Position numbers and translations under genes: made by a program. DNA of 64,000 bases, taken from Acinetobacter amyesii. GTDB taxonomy: Bacteria; Pseudomonadota; Gammaproteobacteria; Pseudomonadales; Moraxellaceae. Location of the stretch: positions 1 to 64,000 of the forward strand of contig NZ_MVKX01000002.1 of the NCBI RefSeq assembly GCF_002018365.1, written 5' to 3'. A model generated the notes under the pieces. It was not told the DNA's origin. It was given only the letters and a program-made list of their open reading frames with translations, and ran no database searches. Positions 56,063 through 64,000 of the stretch are shown piece after piece. Within the stretch, counting starts at the first letter, position 1, and each line of letters begins with the position of its first letter.

Positions 56063-56126
56063 ATCTCTTTTGCTGTTTTTCTTATATTTTTCATTTTTTA
56101 TGCAAGATCAATTGCTTAACTTTTAA

Positions 56127-56864
56127 TCAATAGGCATTTTTTCTTAATACATACTCTATTGCTTGGTTTAGTATTTGATTTCCCTCAATAAATTTGTTTT
56201 TTGCGCTTTTCCGTAGATCATGTACTGGCTGCACATGTGTTCCTGAAAAAAATGCCACTTCTTCATCATTTTCCAAAAATAAATCGAGTACTTCAGGAGT
56301 AATTTCAGGATGAAATTGGAAGCCCAAAACATTTTGCCCGATTTGATACATTTGATTACGACATGCATCATTTTCCGCCAGTAATACCGCTCCTTTGGGA
56401 ATTTCAAATGTTTCACTGTGCCACTGCATGACCTTAAACTCTTCAGGTAGTTTGAAACAGTCATGCGGTACGTTAGCGACCTTACGGATGGTCGTCCAAC
56501 CCAATTCTTGTTGTGCATTTCGGCTCACCGCCCCACCCAAAGCATTGGCAATCAATTGCCCACCTAAACAAAGCCCAATTGCGGGTTTACCGAGTGCTAA
56601 ATAGCGTCGCAGCCAACGCTTTTCTATTTTTAACCATGGGAAATTGGCCTCATCATTTACACTCATGGTCCCACCCATGATGATGAGTAAATCGACATCT
56701 TCAACATGCGGCAAAGCCTCGAGATCTAAGGCTTGATCGACAGGTAATGCAAAGAATTCTGTGGCCGTAATTTTGGCCTGATGCTGTTTTAAAAACTCAT
56801 AACAACTGCCGAACCCTTCGCCAGCAATATGCTGAAAATAATGTACTTTTAAATGCGACTTCAT
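56127..56864 (-). CDS. Class I glutamine amidotransferase
   Basis: A 245-residue protein with the GATase fold: oxyanion loop IIMGGTMSVND, nucleophile Cys in GLCLGGQLIA (about residue 99) and the catalytic HPE triad end (FQFHPEITPE). It is a stand-alone member close to the GMP-synthase-amidotransferase-like group; such proteins may hydrolyse gamma-glutamyl bonds. Substrate unknown. Divergent from metC. Confidence 0.87.
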   Translation of the reverse strand: MKSHLKVHYFQHIAGEGFGSCYEFLKQHQAKITATEFFALPVDQALDLEALPHVEDVDLLIIMGGTMSVNDEANFPWLKIEKRWLRRYLALGKPAIGLCLGGQLIANALGGAVSRNAQQELGWTTIRKVANVPHDCFKLPEEFKVMQWHSETFEIPKGAVLLAENDACRNQMYQIGQNVLGFQFHPEITPEVLDLFLENDEEVAFFSGTHVQPVHDLRKSAKNKFIEGNQILNQAIEYVLRKNAY

Positions 56865-57022
56865 GCGCTAAACCTATTGTTGTTGCTCTGATATCGGTTT
56901 TGCAAGAATGAAGCCAACTTTGCTTTTCACTTAATTTTCTATACAAAAGCATCGTAAATCCATGCGTTTTAGTCGTATTCTTTTGATCATTCATTATTAT
57001 TTTGATCATTTCAGAGCGCCAC

Positions 57023-58225
57023 GTGAAAAAGAATCCTCAAACTGAACTCATTCATGCACCAAGAAAGGCACCGCAATACATCAATAGTGTTCAACCTCCC
57101 CTGTTTCGTGCATCCACTATAATTTTCGAAAATACAGATGCGCTATTTAATCGCCATTGGACTGATGATTATGACTATAGCTATGGCACACATGGCACAC
57201 CTACCACCTTTACTCTAGGGGATCAGATTGCTCAGATTGAAGGTGGCTTGTATCACTTACTCGCACCAAGCGGTTTATCTGCAATTAATTTGGTCAATTC
57301 ATGTTTTTTAAGTCAGGGGGATGAAGTTTGGGTCGCAGATAATATCTATGGCCCGAATATGGAACATTTACGCAATTTAGAAACCCGCTATGGCATCGTG
57401 GTCAAGGTTTATAACCCGATTGATGTCAACTCATTCACACCTTCAGCGCAAGCCAAGCTTATCTGGTTAGAAGCAGCAGGTTCTGTCACTTTAGAGTTTC
57501 CAGATTTAGTCGGCTTGGTCAAAAAAGCCCAAGCGCATAACATTCTCACTGCACTGGACAATACATGGGGCGCAGGACTTGCCTTTAATGCTTTTGATTT
57601 TAGTGCTGAACATCTGGGTGTCGATATCAGTGTGCATGCCTTAACCAAATACCCAAGTGGTGGTGGCGATATTTTAATGGGCTCGGTAATTACACGAGAT
57701 AAAAAGCTTCATCACAAACTATTTCGTGCGCATGCCATTCAAGGCATTAGTATCTCTGGTGATGACGCCGCGCAAGTACAACGCAGTCTGGCTTCTATGC
57801 GCCTGCGCTATGAACATCAGTCACAAAGTGCTTTAACTTTATTAAATTGGCTAAAACAGCAGCCAGCCTTTGTACAGGTTTTACATCCTGCCGATGAAGC
57901 CTCCGCAGGACATCAGTATTGGAAAGAAATTTGTACAGAACAACACAGTGCCGGCTTGGTCAGCGTGATATTGAATGAAAAATATAGCCTGCAAGATGTA
58001 CGCCGCTTTTGTGATGCACTTAAACTATTTAAGCTCGGTTTTAGCTGGGGTGGCCCAGTCAGTTTAGTCATGCTATATAACTTAAAAGATATGCGTGTAC
58101 TCGAACATTCACATATTCAAGCCGGCTTACTGGTTCGCTTCTGTATAGGACTAGAACATCCTGCAGATTTAATACAAGATATAGAAAACGCACTACAACA
58201 TTTAAATAAACAGCAACTCGAATAA
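57023..58225 (+). CDS. metC: Cystathionine beta-lyase
   Basis: A PLP enzyme that splits cystathionine to homocysteine, pyruvate and ammonia in methionine synthesis. The PLP lysine is Lys209 in [18 protein letters not shown], and [12 protein letters not shown] carries the cofactor Asp. The frame opens at a TTG (57002); the GTG at 57023, with AGAG six bases upstream, gives a normal length of 400. The herA-like gene follows after 14 bases. Confidence 0.9.
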   Translation: MKKNPQTELIHAPRKAPQYINSVQPPLFRASTIIFENTDALFNRHWTDDYDYSYGTHGTPTTFTLGDQIAQIEGGLYHLLAPSGLSAINLVNSCFLSQGDEVWVADNIYGPNMEHLRNLETRYGIVVKVYNPIDVNSFTPSAQAKLIWLEAAGSVTLEFPDLVGLVKKAQAHNILTALDNTWGAGLAFNAFDFSAEHLGVDISVHALTKYPSGGGDILMGSVITRDKKLHHKLFRAHAIQGISISGDDAAQVQRSLASMRLRYEHQSQSALTLLNWLKQQPAFVQVLHPADEASAGHQYWKEICTEQHSAGLVSVILNEKYSLQDVRRFCDALKLFKLGFSWGGPVSLVMLYNLKDMRVLEHSHIQAGLLVRFCIGLEHPADLIQDIENALQHLNKQQLE

Positions 58226-58239
58226 ATACAGGAACATCT

Positions 58240-59823
58240 ATGGGTACACCAATTATTATTGGCAAAAAAACACAAGACACCACACAAGATGTGGTGCTTC
58301 ATTCACAATTTGCAAACCGCCATGGTTTGATTGCTGGGGCCACAGGTACTGGTAAAACGGTGACGCTGAAGGTGTTGGCAGAAAGTTTTTCTCGGCTGGG
58401 TGTACCCGTATTTTTAGCTGATGCCAAAGGGGATGTTTCTAGCCTTGCCAAAGCTGGTGAAAGCAATCCTAAGTTTGACGAACGAATTAAAAGTTTAAAT
58501 ATCGAGAGCATTCCTTTTGCTGCCTCTCCTGTGGTGTTTTGGGATTTGTTCGGTGAACAAGGACACCCCATTCGCACTACCATTTCTGAAATTGGTCCAC
58601 TGCTCCTTGCCCGAATTCTGAATTTAAACGACACGCAAGAAGGTGTGTTATCTGCGGTCTTTCGTATTGCCGATGATCAGGGCTTATTGCTCATCGACTT
58701 TAAAGACTTAAAAGCCATGATCAGCTACGTCAGTGAAAATGCGGCAGAATTTAAAAATGAATATGGCAATTTATCACCTGCAAGCTTAGGTGCAATTCAA
58801 CGTAATTTGCTTGCATTGGCAGATCAAGGCGGTGACAATTTCTTTGGTGAGCCTGCACTCAATATTATGGATTTCATTCAAACGGATGCACAAGGTCGTG
58901 GCAACATCAACCTGCTCGCCGCCGACAAGTTAATGAATACCCCTAAGCTCTATGCGACTTTCTTACTTTGGATGCTGTCAGAACTGTTTGAACAATTACC
59001 CGAAGTTGGAGATATGGATAAACCCAAATTGGTGTTCTTCTTTGATGAAGCGCATTTATTGTTTGATAATGCCAGCCCTGCTTTACAAGAAAAGATTGAG
59101 CAAGTGGTTCGTCTCATTCGCTCTAAAGGCGTTGGGATTTACTTTGTAACGCAAAACCCACTTGACCTACCTGAGAGTGTTTTAGGACAACTGGGTAACC
59201 GTGTTCAACATGCGCTACGTGCATTTACCCCCAAAGATCAGAAAGCGGTCAAGACGGCAGCAGATACTTTCCGAGCCAATCCTGCGTTTAAAGTCGATCA
59301 AGTGATTACGGAACTGGCTGTAGGTGAAGCATTAATTAGCTGTCTAGATGAGCAAGGGACACCCCAAATCGTTGAACGTGCTTGGGTCATGCCACCCTAT
59401 TCTTCATTTAGTCCAATTGCTGTAGAAGAACGCAAAGCACTCATGGCAAATAGCGTTGTTGCAGGTGTGTATGACACCGAAGCAGACCGTGAAAGTGCCT
59501 ATGAACTTTTGCAAAATAAAGTGGCGGAGCGCCAACAACAAGCCGTCCAAGCGGAACAAGATAAAATAGAAGCCAAAGAACAAGAAGCGTTGGCCAAACA
59601 ACAAGCCAAAGAAGCAGATGCACTCGCCAAACAGCAAGCACGTGAACAAGAACGCCTTGCGCGCGAACAACAAAAAGAAGCTGAGCGTTCAGCCAAACAA
59701 CGTGAAAAACTGATTCAAGACACGGTAGGAACTTTTGCAAAAAGTGCTGCACGCAGCTTGGGTGGGTCGACAGGTCAGAAAATCGTACGCGGTTTACTGG
59801 GTTCACTGTTTGGTAAAAAATAA
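58240..59823 (+). CDS. HerA/YjgR-type ATPase (DUF853)
   Basis: A 527-residue FtsK/HerA-superfamily P-loop ATPase. Walker A GATGTGKT is at 33-40 and Walker B ([11 protein letters not shown]) near residue 265, with [13 protein letters not shown] and the [18 protein letters not shown] sensor region between and after them. The C-terminal 110 residues are a Gln/Glu/Lys/Ala-rich coiled coil ending in a Gly/Ser hydrophobic tail. The role of YjgR proteins is uncertain. AGGAA lies before ATG; probably cotranscribed with metC. Confidence 0.87.
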   Translation: MGTPIIIGKKTQDTTQDVVLHSQFANRHGLIAGATGTGKTVTLKVLAESFSRLGVPVFLADAKGDVSSLAKAGESNPKFDERIKSLNIESIPFAASPVVFWDLFGEQGHPIRTTISEIGPLLLARILNLNDTQEGVLSAVFRIADDQGLLLIDFKDLKAMISYVSENAAEFKNEYGNLSPASLGAIQRNLLALADQGGDNFFGEPALNIMDFIQTDAQGRGNINLLAADKLMNTPKLYATFLLWMLSELFEQLPEVGDMDKPKLVFFFDEAHLLFDNASPALQEKIEQVVRLIRSKGVGIYFVTQNPLDLPESVLGQLGNRVQHALRAFTPKDQKAVKTAADTFRANPAFKVDQVITELAVGEALISCLDEQGTPQIVERAWVMPPYSSFSPIAVEERKALMANSVVAGVYDTEADRESAYELLQNKVAERQQQAVQAEQDKIEAKEQEALAKQQAKEADALAKQQAREQERLAREQQKEAERSAKQREKLIQDTVGTFAKSAARSLGGSTGQKIVRGLLGSLFGKK

Positions 59824-59906
59824 TTCGCCATTACGATTATCTATGCTGAATTTATGGGATATTTTAATATCCCATATTTTTTTTATGGTTTTATGAATGA
59901 GACGTA

Positions 59907-59943
59907 TTGCAAATGCATTTTTAAATATGTATTTTAAATACAT
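59907..59943 (+). promoter_or_regulatory. Promoter with tandem NsrR-type operators
   Basis: A perfect palindrome ATGTATTT-T-AAATACAT (59927-59943) followed by CTT matches the known NsrR operator pattern. An overlapping imperfect copy, ATGCATTT-TT-AAATATGT, is at 59913-59930. They cover a -35 TTGCAA (59907-59912) and -10 TATTTT (59930-59935) spaced by 17 bp. This fits NO-relieved repression of the globin gene. Confidence 0.8.
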
Positions 59944-59969
59944 CTTATAACTCTCATAGAAGTTTCAAC

Positions 59970-60728
59970 ATGACTCCACAACACATTGAACTTGTAAAAG
60001 CGACTGTTCCTGTACTGCGTGAAAATGGTGTAGCGCTTACGAGCTATTTCTATAAACGCATGTTGAACAACAATCCTGATCTCAAAAATGTGTTCAACCT
60101 GGACCACCAAAGTACCGGTCGCCAGCCTCGTGCCCTTGCTGCAGCAGTGTTGGCATATGCAGAACATATTGAAAATCCAAGCGTGTTGGCAAAAGCCATT
60201 GAACACATCACCACGAAACATGTGAGTTTAGATATCAAGCCTGAACAATATTCGATTGTGGGTGAAAACCTTTTACATTCAATCAGCGAAGTGCTTGATG
60301 TTCCAATGGAATCAGACTTAATCGCTGCATGGAAAGCTGCGTATTTACAATTGGCTGATATTCTTATTGGTGTCGAAAAATCTAAATACGAAGCATTGGC
60401 TGCCGAAAATGGTGGTTGGGCTGGCTGGCGTGCATTCGTCATTCGCCAAGTTGAAACCACTGAAGCGGGGCAGCGTTTTACGATTGCTGCACAAGATGGA
60501 CAAGCAGTTGTCGCAGCCAAAGCAGGTCAGTACATTTCAGTTAAAGTAAAAGTACCAGGCCATGACATTGAGCAGCCACAACAATATAAATTTGATGCAG
60601 ACCAAAGTGGCAGCCAATTTGTATTTGAAGTTAAACCTGAAGAAAACCACACAGAATATTCGGTCTCAAATATTTTGCTTAACCACTATAAAGCAGGTGA
60701 TCTCGTTCAAGTTTCTGCACCACTTTAA
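59970..60728 (+). CDS. Flavohaemoglobin-like globin lacking the NAD domain
   Basis: A 252-residue protein. Residues 1-137 are a globin with proximal His84 and distal Tyr28, as in Hmp. Residues 150-252 follow the FAD-binding barrel of Hmp (GGWAGWRAFVIRQVE... AGQYISVKV... GDLVQVSAP) and then stop. The RxYS flavin motif reads QQYK. The NAD/ferredoxin-reductase domain, another 140 or so residues in Hmp, is absent and is not encoded in any frame downstream. It sits under NsrR operators and beside nsrR, so a role in nitric-oxide defence is likely, but electrons must come from elsewhere. Confidence 0.85.
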   Translation: MTPQHIELVKATVPVLRENGVALTSYFYKRMLNNNPDLKNVFNLDHQSTGRQPRALAAAVLAYAEHIENPSVLAKAIEHITTKHVSLDIKPEQYSIVGENLLHSISEVLDVPMESDLIAAWKAAYLQLADILIGVEKSKYEALAAENGGWAGWRAFVIRQVETTEAGQRFTIAAQDGQAVVAAKAGQYISVKVKVPGHDIEQPQQYKFDADQSGSQFVFEVKPEENHTEYSVSNILLNHYKAGDLVQVSAPL

Positions 60729-60782
60729 ATTTTTTAAATTCAATTTTGAGTTTAAATTAAAGCTAAATGAATGTTTTTTAAT

Positions 60783-60806
60783 GAAAGTTCCTTTCGAGGG
60801 ACTTTC
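60783..60806 (+). promoter_or_regulatory. Hairpin between the globin gene and nsrR
   Basis: A 9-bp stem GAAAGTTCC/GGGACTTTC with one G-U pair and a TTTCGA loop. It lacks a T run, so it is not an obvious terminator; function unknown. Confidence 0.35.
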
Positions 60807-60845
60807 AAGCTACACTAACAGTGTTCAAGTTAAATTCAGACCTGT

Positions 60846-61289
60846 ATGCAACTCAATAAATTCACCGATTATGCATTACGCATTTTGCTCTATATCGCAC
60901 GCCCTCGTGATGTGCCTTATAACATTGCTGAAATTGCGGAAGACCTGCACGTTTCGCGTAATCACTTGGTGAAAATTGTGCATTTTATGGCAAAGCAAAA
61001 CTGGTTAATCACCAGCCGCGGTAAAGGTGGCGGCATTCGCCTAAACCCTGAAGCACTTGACGCTCAGCTCGGTCAAATTGTGCGAATTTTGCAAGGTAAT
61101 CACCAGATTGTTGAATGCAATGACCCACCCTGCGTACTGCGCAGTCAGTGTGGTTTAAAAAGCATCTTAGACCAAGCTTTAGAACAGTTTTATCAAAGTC
61201 TCGATCAGTACAAACTTGCCGATGTTTTACAACCAAGCAGCGCATCTAAATTTACAACACAATCTCCGATTCAAATGATCAATCTCTAA
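60846..61289 (+). CDS. nsrR: Nitric-oxide-sensing repressor NsrR
   Basis: A 147-residue Rrf2-family regulator with an N-terminal winged helix (LNKFTDYALRILLYIAR... HLVKIVHFMAKQNW... GKGGGIRL). Three cysteines at 91, 96 and 102 (ECNDPPCVLRSQCGL) hold an NO-sensitive iron-sulphur cluster; the positions equal those of E. coli NsrR. Its probable target operators lie before the adjacent globin gene. No clear ribosome-binding site is visible before the ATG. Confidence 0.9.
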   Translation: MQLNKFTDYALRILLYIARPRDVPYNIAEIAEDLHVSRNHLVKIVHFMAKQNWLITSRGKGGGIRLNPEALDAQLGQIVRILQGNHQIVECNDPPCVLRSQCGLKSILDQALEQFYQSLDQYKLADVLQPSSASKFTTQSPIQMINL

Positions 61290-61374
61290 TTTCACTTTGC
61301 CTGCGACAAAATTCGCTTGCCTGCCCGACTTCCTTTATAATGCGTGTTGTTAAATCAGTTATTGAAGTTGGGTT

Positions 61375-62235
61375 ATGCATCAGCACAGAGGAAAATCACG
61401 AAACAGTAAAGCGGCCAATGCGCCGAAGCAAAAGATTACTTATGAGAAAAAAGTAGACTCTGCGATTACTGAATATGCTGTGCGCTCGCTCAACTGGCTA
61501 CGCAAAGCTGAGTTCTTAATGAGTGCGCCTAAACTCAACCTCTGCGTTGAAGATACCGGCTATGAAATTGCCTTTGCTGGCCGCTCTAATGCGGGTAAGT
61601 CGAGTGCCATTAATGCGCTCACCAACCAAAAACAATTGGCTCGTGCGTCGAAAAAACCGGGTCGTACCCAAATGATCAACTTTTTCAGTTTAGGAAATCC
61701 TGATCAGCGTTTGGTCGACTTGCCGGGTTATGGCTATGCCGCTGTACCTGAAGCGATGAAAATCGTGTGGCAAAAAGAATTAGAAAACTATCTGATACAC
61801 CGTGAAAGTTTACAAGGTCTTGTGCTGTTGATGGATATCCGTCATCCACTACAACACTTTGACGTCATGATGTTGGAATGGGCACATTCACGTAAATTGT
61901 TCGTACATGTACTGCTCACCAAATCAGATAAACTAAACCGTGGCCCAGCCTCTAAAGCACTACAAGAAGTGAAAGCAGCATTGAAAAAAATGAAGCTGAA
62001 CTTCTCTATCCAATTATTCTCATCATTGAATAAACAAGGTTTAGAAGAATTAGCAAGTGTCATGGCGGGTCGCCTTAACTTCACTCTAGAACAATCCACA
62101 GAGTTTGATCTTGATAGCATTCCTGAAGCATCCGAAGATGATATTGAAATCGATGCAGATGCGGAAGCATTCGATGACTTCTATACCACATCTGAAGATT
62201 TACCCCAAGCTGAAGGCAAAAATTCAGACCACTAA
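61375..62235 (+). CDS. engB: Ribosome biogenesis GTPase EngB (YsxC/YihA)
   Basis: An essential GTPase for 50S assembly. G1 GRSNAGKS (70-77), G2 region PGRTQMINFF, G3 DLPGYG and G4 TKSDKLN are intact. Compared with E. coli EngB it carries about 35 extra N-terminal residues rich in Lys/Arg/Asn (an internal Met at 49 matches the usual start region) and an acidic C-terminal tail of about 35 residues (EDDIEIDADAEAFDDFY). The N-terminal start therefore needs care. Confidence 0.93.
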   Translation: MHQHRGKSRNSKAANAPKQKITYEKKVDSAITEYAVRSLNWLRKAEFLMSAPKLNLCVEDTGYEIAFAGRSNAGKSSAINALTNQKQLARASKKPGRTQMINFFSLGNPDQRLVDLPGYGYAAVPEAMKIVWQKELENYLIHRESLQGLVLLMDIRHPLQHFDVMMLEWAHSRKLFVHVLLTKSDKLNRGPASKALQEVKAALKKMKLNFSIQLFSSLNKQGLEELASVMAGRLNFTLEQSTEFDLDSIPEASEDDIEIDADAEAFDDFYTTSEDLPQAEGKNSDH

Positions 62236-62266
62236 TCCAGTAATTTCAAAGTCAGCGCAAGAATGA

Positions 62267-62298
62267 TTGTCTGACAAAAAGTATCATCTGAAGATAAT
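62267..62298 (+). promoter_or_regulatory. Promoter with overlapping TTGTCTGACAA palindrome
   Basis: TTGTC-T-GACAA (62267-62277) overlaps a -35 CTGACA (62271-62276), which is spaced 16 bp from GATAAT (62293-62298). It is the same palindrome as upstream of the microprotein gene and almA. Confidence 0.55.
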
Positions 62299-62304
62299 GA
62301 AATG

Positions 62305-62340
62305 TCCTGTATTGCTAATCACAATGCAGGATTTTTTTTG
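62305..62340 (+). terminator. Terminator or leader attenuator before the metal-dependent hydrolase
   Basis: A 10-bp stem TCCTGTATTG/CAATGCAGGA with a 7-base loop is followed by eight T residues, ending 53 bases before the hydrolase ATG. It may simply end engB, but the promoter at 62271-62298 would start transcripts right at this hairpin. Confidence 0.75.
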
Positions 62341-62392
62341 GATACTGAATACATCAGATGTGTACTCGATCACATAAAAACAAGGATAGGTC

Positions 62393-63337
62393 ATGAAATT
62401 ACTCTCCCGCTTGAGAAACACAAAACTTGGATCATCAATCGAATATAAAATTAAGCCACGTAAAGTGAAATTTGAGTGGCAAGATACTCAAGTTGACTGG
62501 GTGCCCAACCAACCATTTGTCAGCTATTTTATTAATGAAATTAATATGATCTTACCGGCAGGTGAGTTTTGGTTTTGCCGTCTGTATAACAAAGTATTGC
62601 CACAAATTAGAGATGAAAAATTAGCAGAGGACGTTAAAGCATTTATCCGCCAAGAGGCCATGCATGCTCAGGCACATAACTCTGCTAATAAAGAATACTT
62701 ATCTCAGCGCAATATCAGTATTCAACGCAACCTTGAGATCATGGACTTTCTCTTTGGCAAACTACTTGCGGACCAACCTCTAGGGCTCAATGTACCTAAA
62801 GCTTTGGATCATCAATGGGATCTCTTTCGTTTAGGGGTGATTGCAACTGTTGAACACATGACCTGTGTACTAGGCAAATATGCTTTATATAATAAAGAGT
62901 GGGAACGCCTCGGTGCCGATCCGAATATGCTCGATCTAGTAAAATGGCATGGTGCAGAAGAAATAGAGCATCGTACCGTGGCCTTTGATTTGTATCGTCA
63001 TCTCGGTGGGGGCTATATTTCTCGCTATTATCAAAGTGTGATCGTGATTGCTGCCGTACTTGGTCTATGGGTCGATGGTGCTGCACATATCATGCAGCAA
63101 GACTCGCGCTATGCATCGATTAAACCTGCTGTGTATAAACCGTGGATTTGGCGTGAATGGGCGCGTATCGCGCAAAAAGACAATCGCTTATTGCCACATC
63201 CGCTTTGGTTAGTGTCGCAGCAATTGGGGTATTTAATGCCTTGGTACGATCCTGTACATGAAGCAAAAACGGAAGATGCTATTGCCTATCTCGACAACTC
63301 TCCTGCTGCAAAACGTGCCGCACTGAAAGTCGCTTAA
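62393..63337 (+). CDS. PF10118-type predicted metal-dependent hydrolase
   Basis: A 314-residue protein with an RQEAMHAQAHN helix (residues 85-95) and later WHGAEEIEHRTVAFDLY. These are His/Glu pairs spaced like a di-metal helical-bundle site, characteristic of the predicted metal-dependent hydrolase family. The real reaction is unknown. AAGGATAGG precedes the ATG. It is transcribed alone, from a promoter that overlaps a TTGTCTGACAA palindrome. Confidence 0.85.
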   Translation: MKLLSRLRNTKLGSSIEYKIKPRKVKFEWQDTQVDWVPNQPFVSYFINEINMILPAGEFWFCRLYNKVLPQIRDEKLAEDVKAFIRQEAMHAQAHNSANKEYLSQRNISIQRNLEIMDFLFGKLLADQPLGLNVPKALDHQWDLFRLGVIATVEHMTCVLGKYALYNKEWERLGADPNMLDLVKWHGAEEIEHRTVAFDLYRHLGGGYISRYYQSVIVIAAVLGLWVDGAAHIMQQDSRYASIKPAVYKPWIWREWARIAQKDNRLLPHPLWLVSQQLGYLMPWYDPVHEAKTEDAIAYLDNSPAAKRAALKVA

Positions 63338-63358
63338 ACACTACTTTAAAATCTGTAT

Positions 63359-63385
63359 TAAGCAGGGTTCGCCCTGCTTTTTTTG
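63359..63385 (+). terminator. Intrinsic terminator
   Basis: AAGCAGGG-TTCG-CCCTGCTT with a UUCG tetraloop and a T run, after the hydrolase gene. Confidence 0.92.
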
Positions 63386-63558
63386 TACCCACATCCATTA
63401 CGCTCCATTTTTTTATTGCGCAATCAACACACTCAAGATGGAAAAGGTCATAAGTTCGAGGTTTAAAGTACAGTTCTTCCGAGTTCCCTATTCTCTTTAA
63501 AATGCATTTATACTCAGTCTCATCCTAAAATAAAAATACACCGTTCAGGAGCATCTCC

Positions 63559-63984
63559 ATGCACGCTCACATCTCCGTCATTACACTGGCTGTGAAAGAT
63601 TTACATGCTGCATTCGCGTTTTATCAGGAGGGTTTAGGTCTAAATAGCGCAGGGATTATTGGGACTGAATTTGAACATGGCGCTGTGGCATTTTTTGATT
63701 TACAACACAGTTTAAAGCTCGCACTCTGGCCGCAAGATAGCCTTAGTCATGACACCGGAATTAGTACATCAGCGTTTTGTCCAACTCAAATGTCTCTCGG
63801 ACATAACGTCAACAGTTCCGCAGCCGTCGATCAAATCATGCAACAAGCCCAACGCGCAGGTGCAAAAACAATTAAGCCCGCACAACCCACATTTTACGGT
63901 GGTTATGCAGGCTATTTTCAAGACTTGGATGGGCATCTGTGGGAGATCGTCTACAACCCACATTTTAGTTCTTTATCTGCTTAA
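63559..63984 (+). CDS. VOC (glyoxalase-like) family protein
   Basis: A 141-residue vicinal-oxygen-chelate protein of two beta-alpha-beta-beta-beta modules: ISVITLAVKDLHAAFAFYQEGLGL and then GYAGYFQDLDGHLWEIVYNP. The terminal Glu (LWEI) is a usual metal ligand. Substrate unknown. AGGAG lies eight bases before the ATG. Last gene of the window. Confidence 0.88.
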   Translation: MHAHISVITLAVKDLHAAFAFYQEGLGLNSAGIIGTEFEHGAVAFFDLQHSLKLALWPQDSLSHDTGISTSAFCPTQMSLGHNVNSSAAVDQIMQQAQRAGAKTIKPAQPTFYGGYAGYFQDLDGHLWEIVYNPHFSSLSA

Positions 63985-64000
63985 TTCGACAACGCTGGTT

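Noticed and set aside
60729..60845. Missing NAD domain of the globin protein hidden by a frameshift
   Set aside because: The DNA after the stop is AT-rich non-coding sequence with a hairpin and then nsrR; no frame resembles the reductase domain.
60562..60972. 136-codon plus-strand frame spanning the globin-nsrR junction
   Set aside because: It overlaps two recognisable genes out of frame and encodes low-complexity Phe/Lys/Leu sequence.

Overview
The window is chromosomal DNA from a gammaproteobacterium, almost certainly Acinetobacter. The evidence is low-GC coding DNA, an AlmA-type long-chain alkane monooxygenase, the type of malate dehydrogenase used by this genus, Acinetobacter-type conserved unknowns, and the complete S10-spc-alpha ribosomal protein cluster with gammaproteobacterial gene order. 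No insertion sequence, prophage, CRISPR array or resistance island was seen. Nearly everything reads as core genome, and most genes or short operons are separated by clear intrinsic terminators.

Layout. At 1-286 there is a strong rRNA-type promoter firing leftward out of the window. 287-3124 (minus) holds rlmJ, pssA and a DUF6670-like gene. 3239-5303 holds a 2OG-Fe(II) oxygenase, an unknown helical protein and two tandem DUF2789 genes. 5304-9127 (minus) holds mdh, a degenerate RNase T2-like protein and the lytic transglycosylase slt. 9454-12533 is miaB-phoH-ybeY. 12596-24929 is a mixed region: an ABM protein, a TonB-like protein, DUF3108, xpt, wrbA, yihY, two regulator or transporter genes, a Sel1 lipoprotein, a FAH hydrolase, YcxB-like and an exported tandem SRPBCC-like protein. 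25023-25942 (minus) is a tRNA region with Ser(GCT) and three Arg(ACG) genes and a 13 x 7-bp minisatellite. 26211-32935 holds rnr, a lipoprotein, prlC, yheV, an anchored coiled-coil protein and a DMT transporter. 33023-37437 (minus) holds a fused TRAP permease, a rhombosortase-like protease, a TatT-like lipoprotein and a 33-residue membrane microprotein. 37632-42088 holds ygfX-sdhE, an acyl-CoA dehydrogenase, an amber-interrupted alpha/beta hydrolase and almA.

42305-55858 (minus) is the ribosomal block rpsJ to rplQ, with rpmJ, rpmD, secY and rpoA included. It is driven by a consensus promoter at about 56040, and hairpins sit at the S10/spc and spc/alpha boundaries. 56127-63984 holds a glutamine amidotransferase, metC, a HerA/YjgR ATPase, a globin-FAD protein lacking the NAD domain next to nsrR, engB, a PF10118 metal-dependent hydrolase and a VOC protein.

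The most interesting observations are these. A TTGTCTRACAA palindrome recurs upstream of the microprotein, almA and the metal-dependent hydrolase, which suggests a small shared regulon. An RNase T2 fold has lost all four catalytic positions. A TatT-like/rhombosortase/TRAP neighbourhood has no substrate-binding protein. A reductase-less flavohaemoglobin relative sits under tandem NsrR operators beside nsrR. Non-identical but complementary arms flank each tRNA-Arg copy. A 20-bp hairpin lies at the S10/spc junction. All functional statements come from reading motifs and context; no database search was run.
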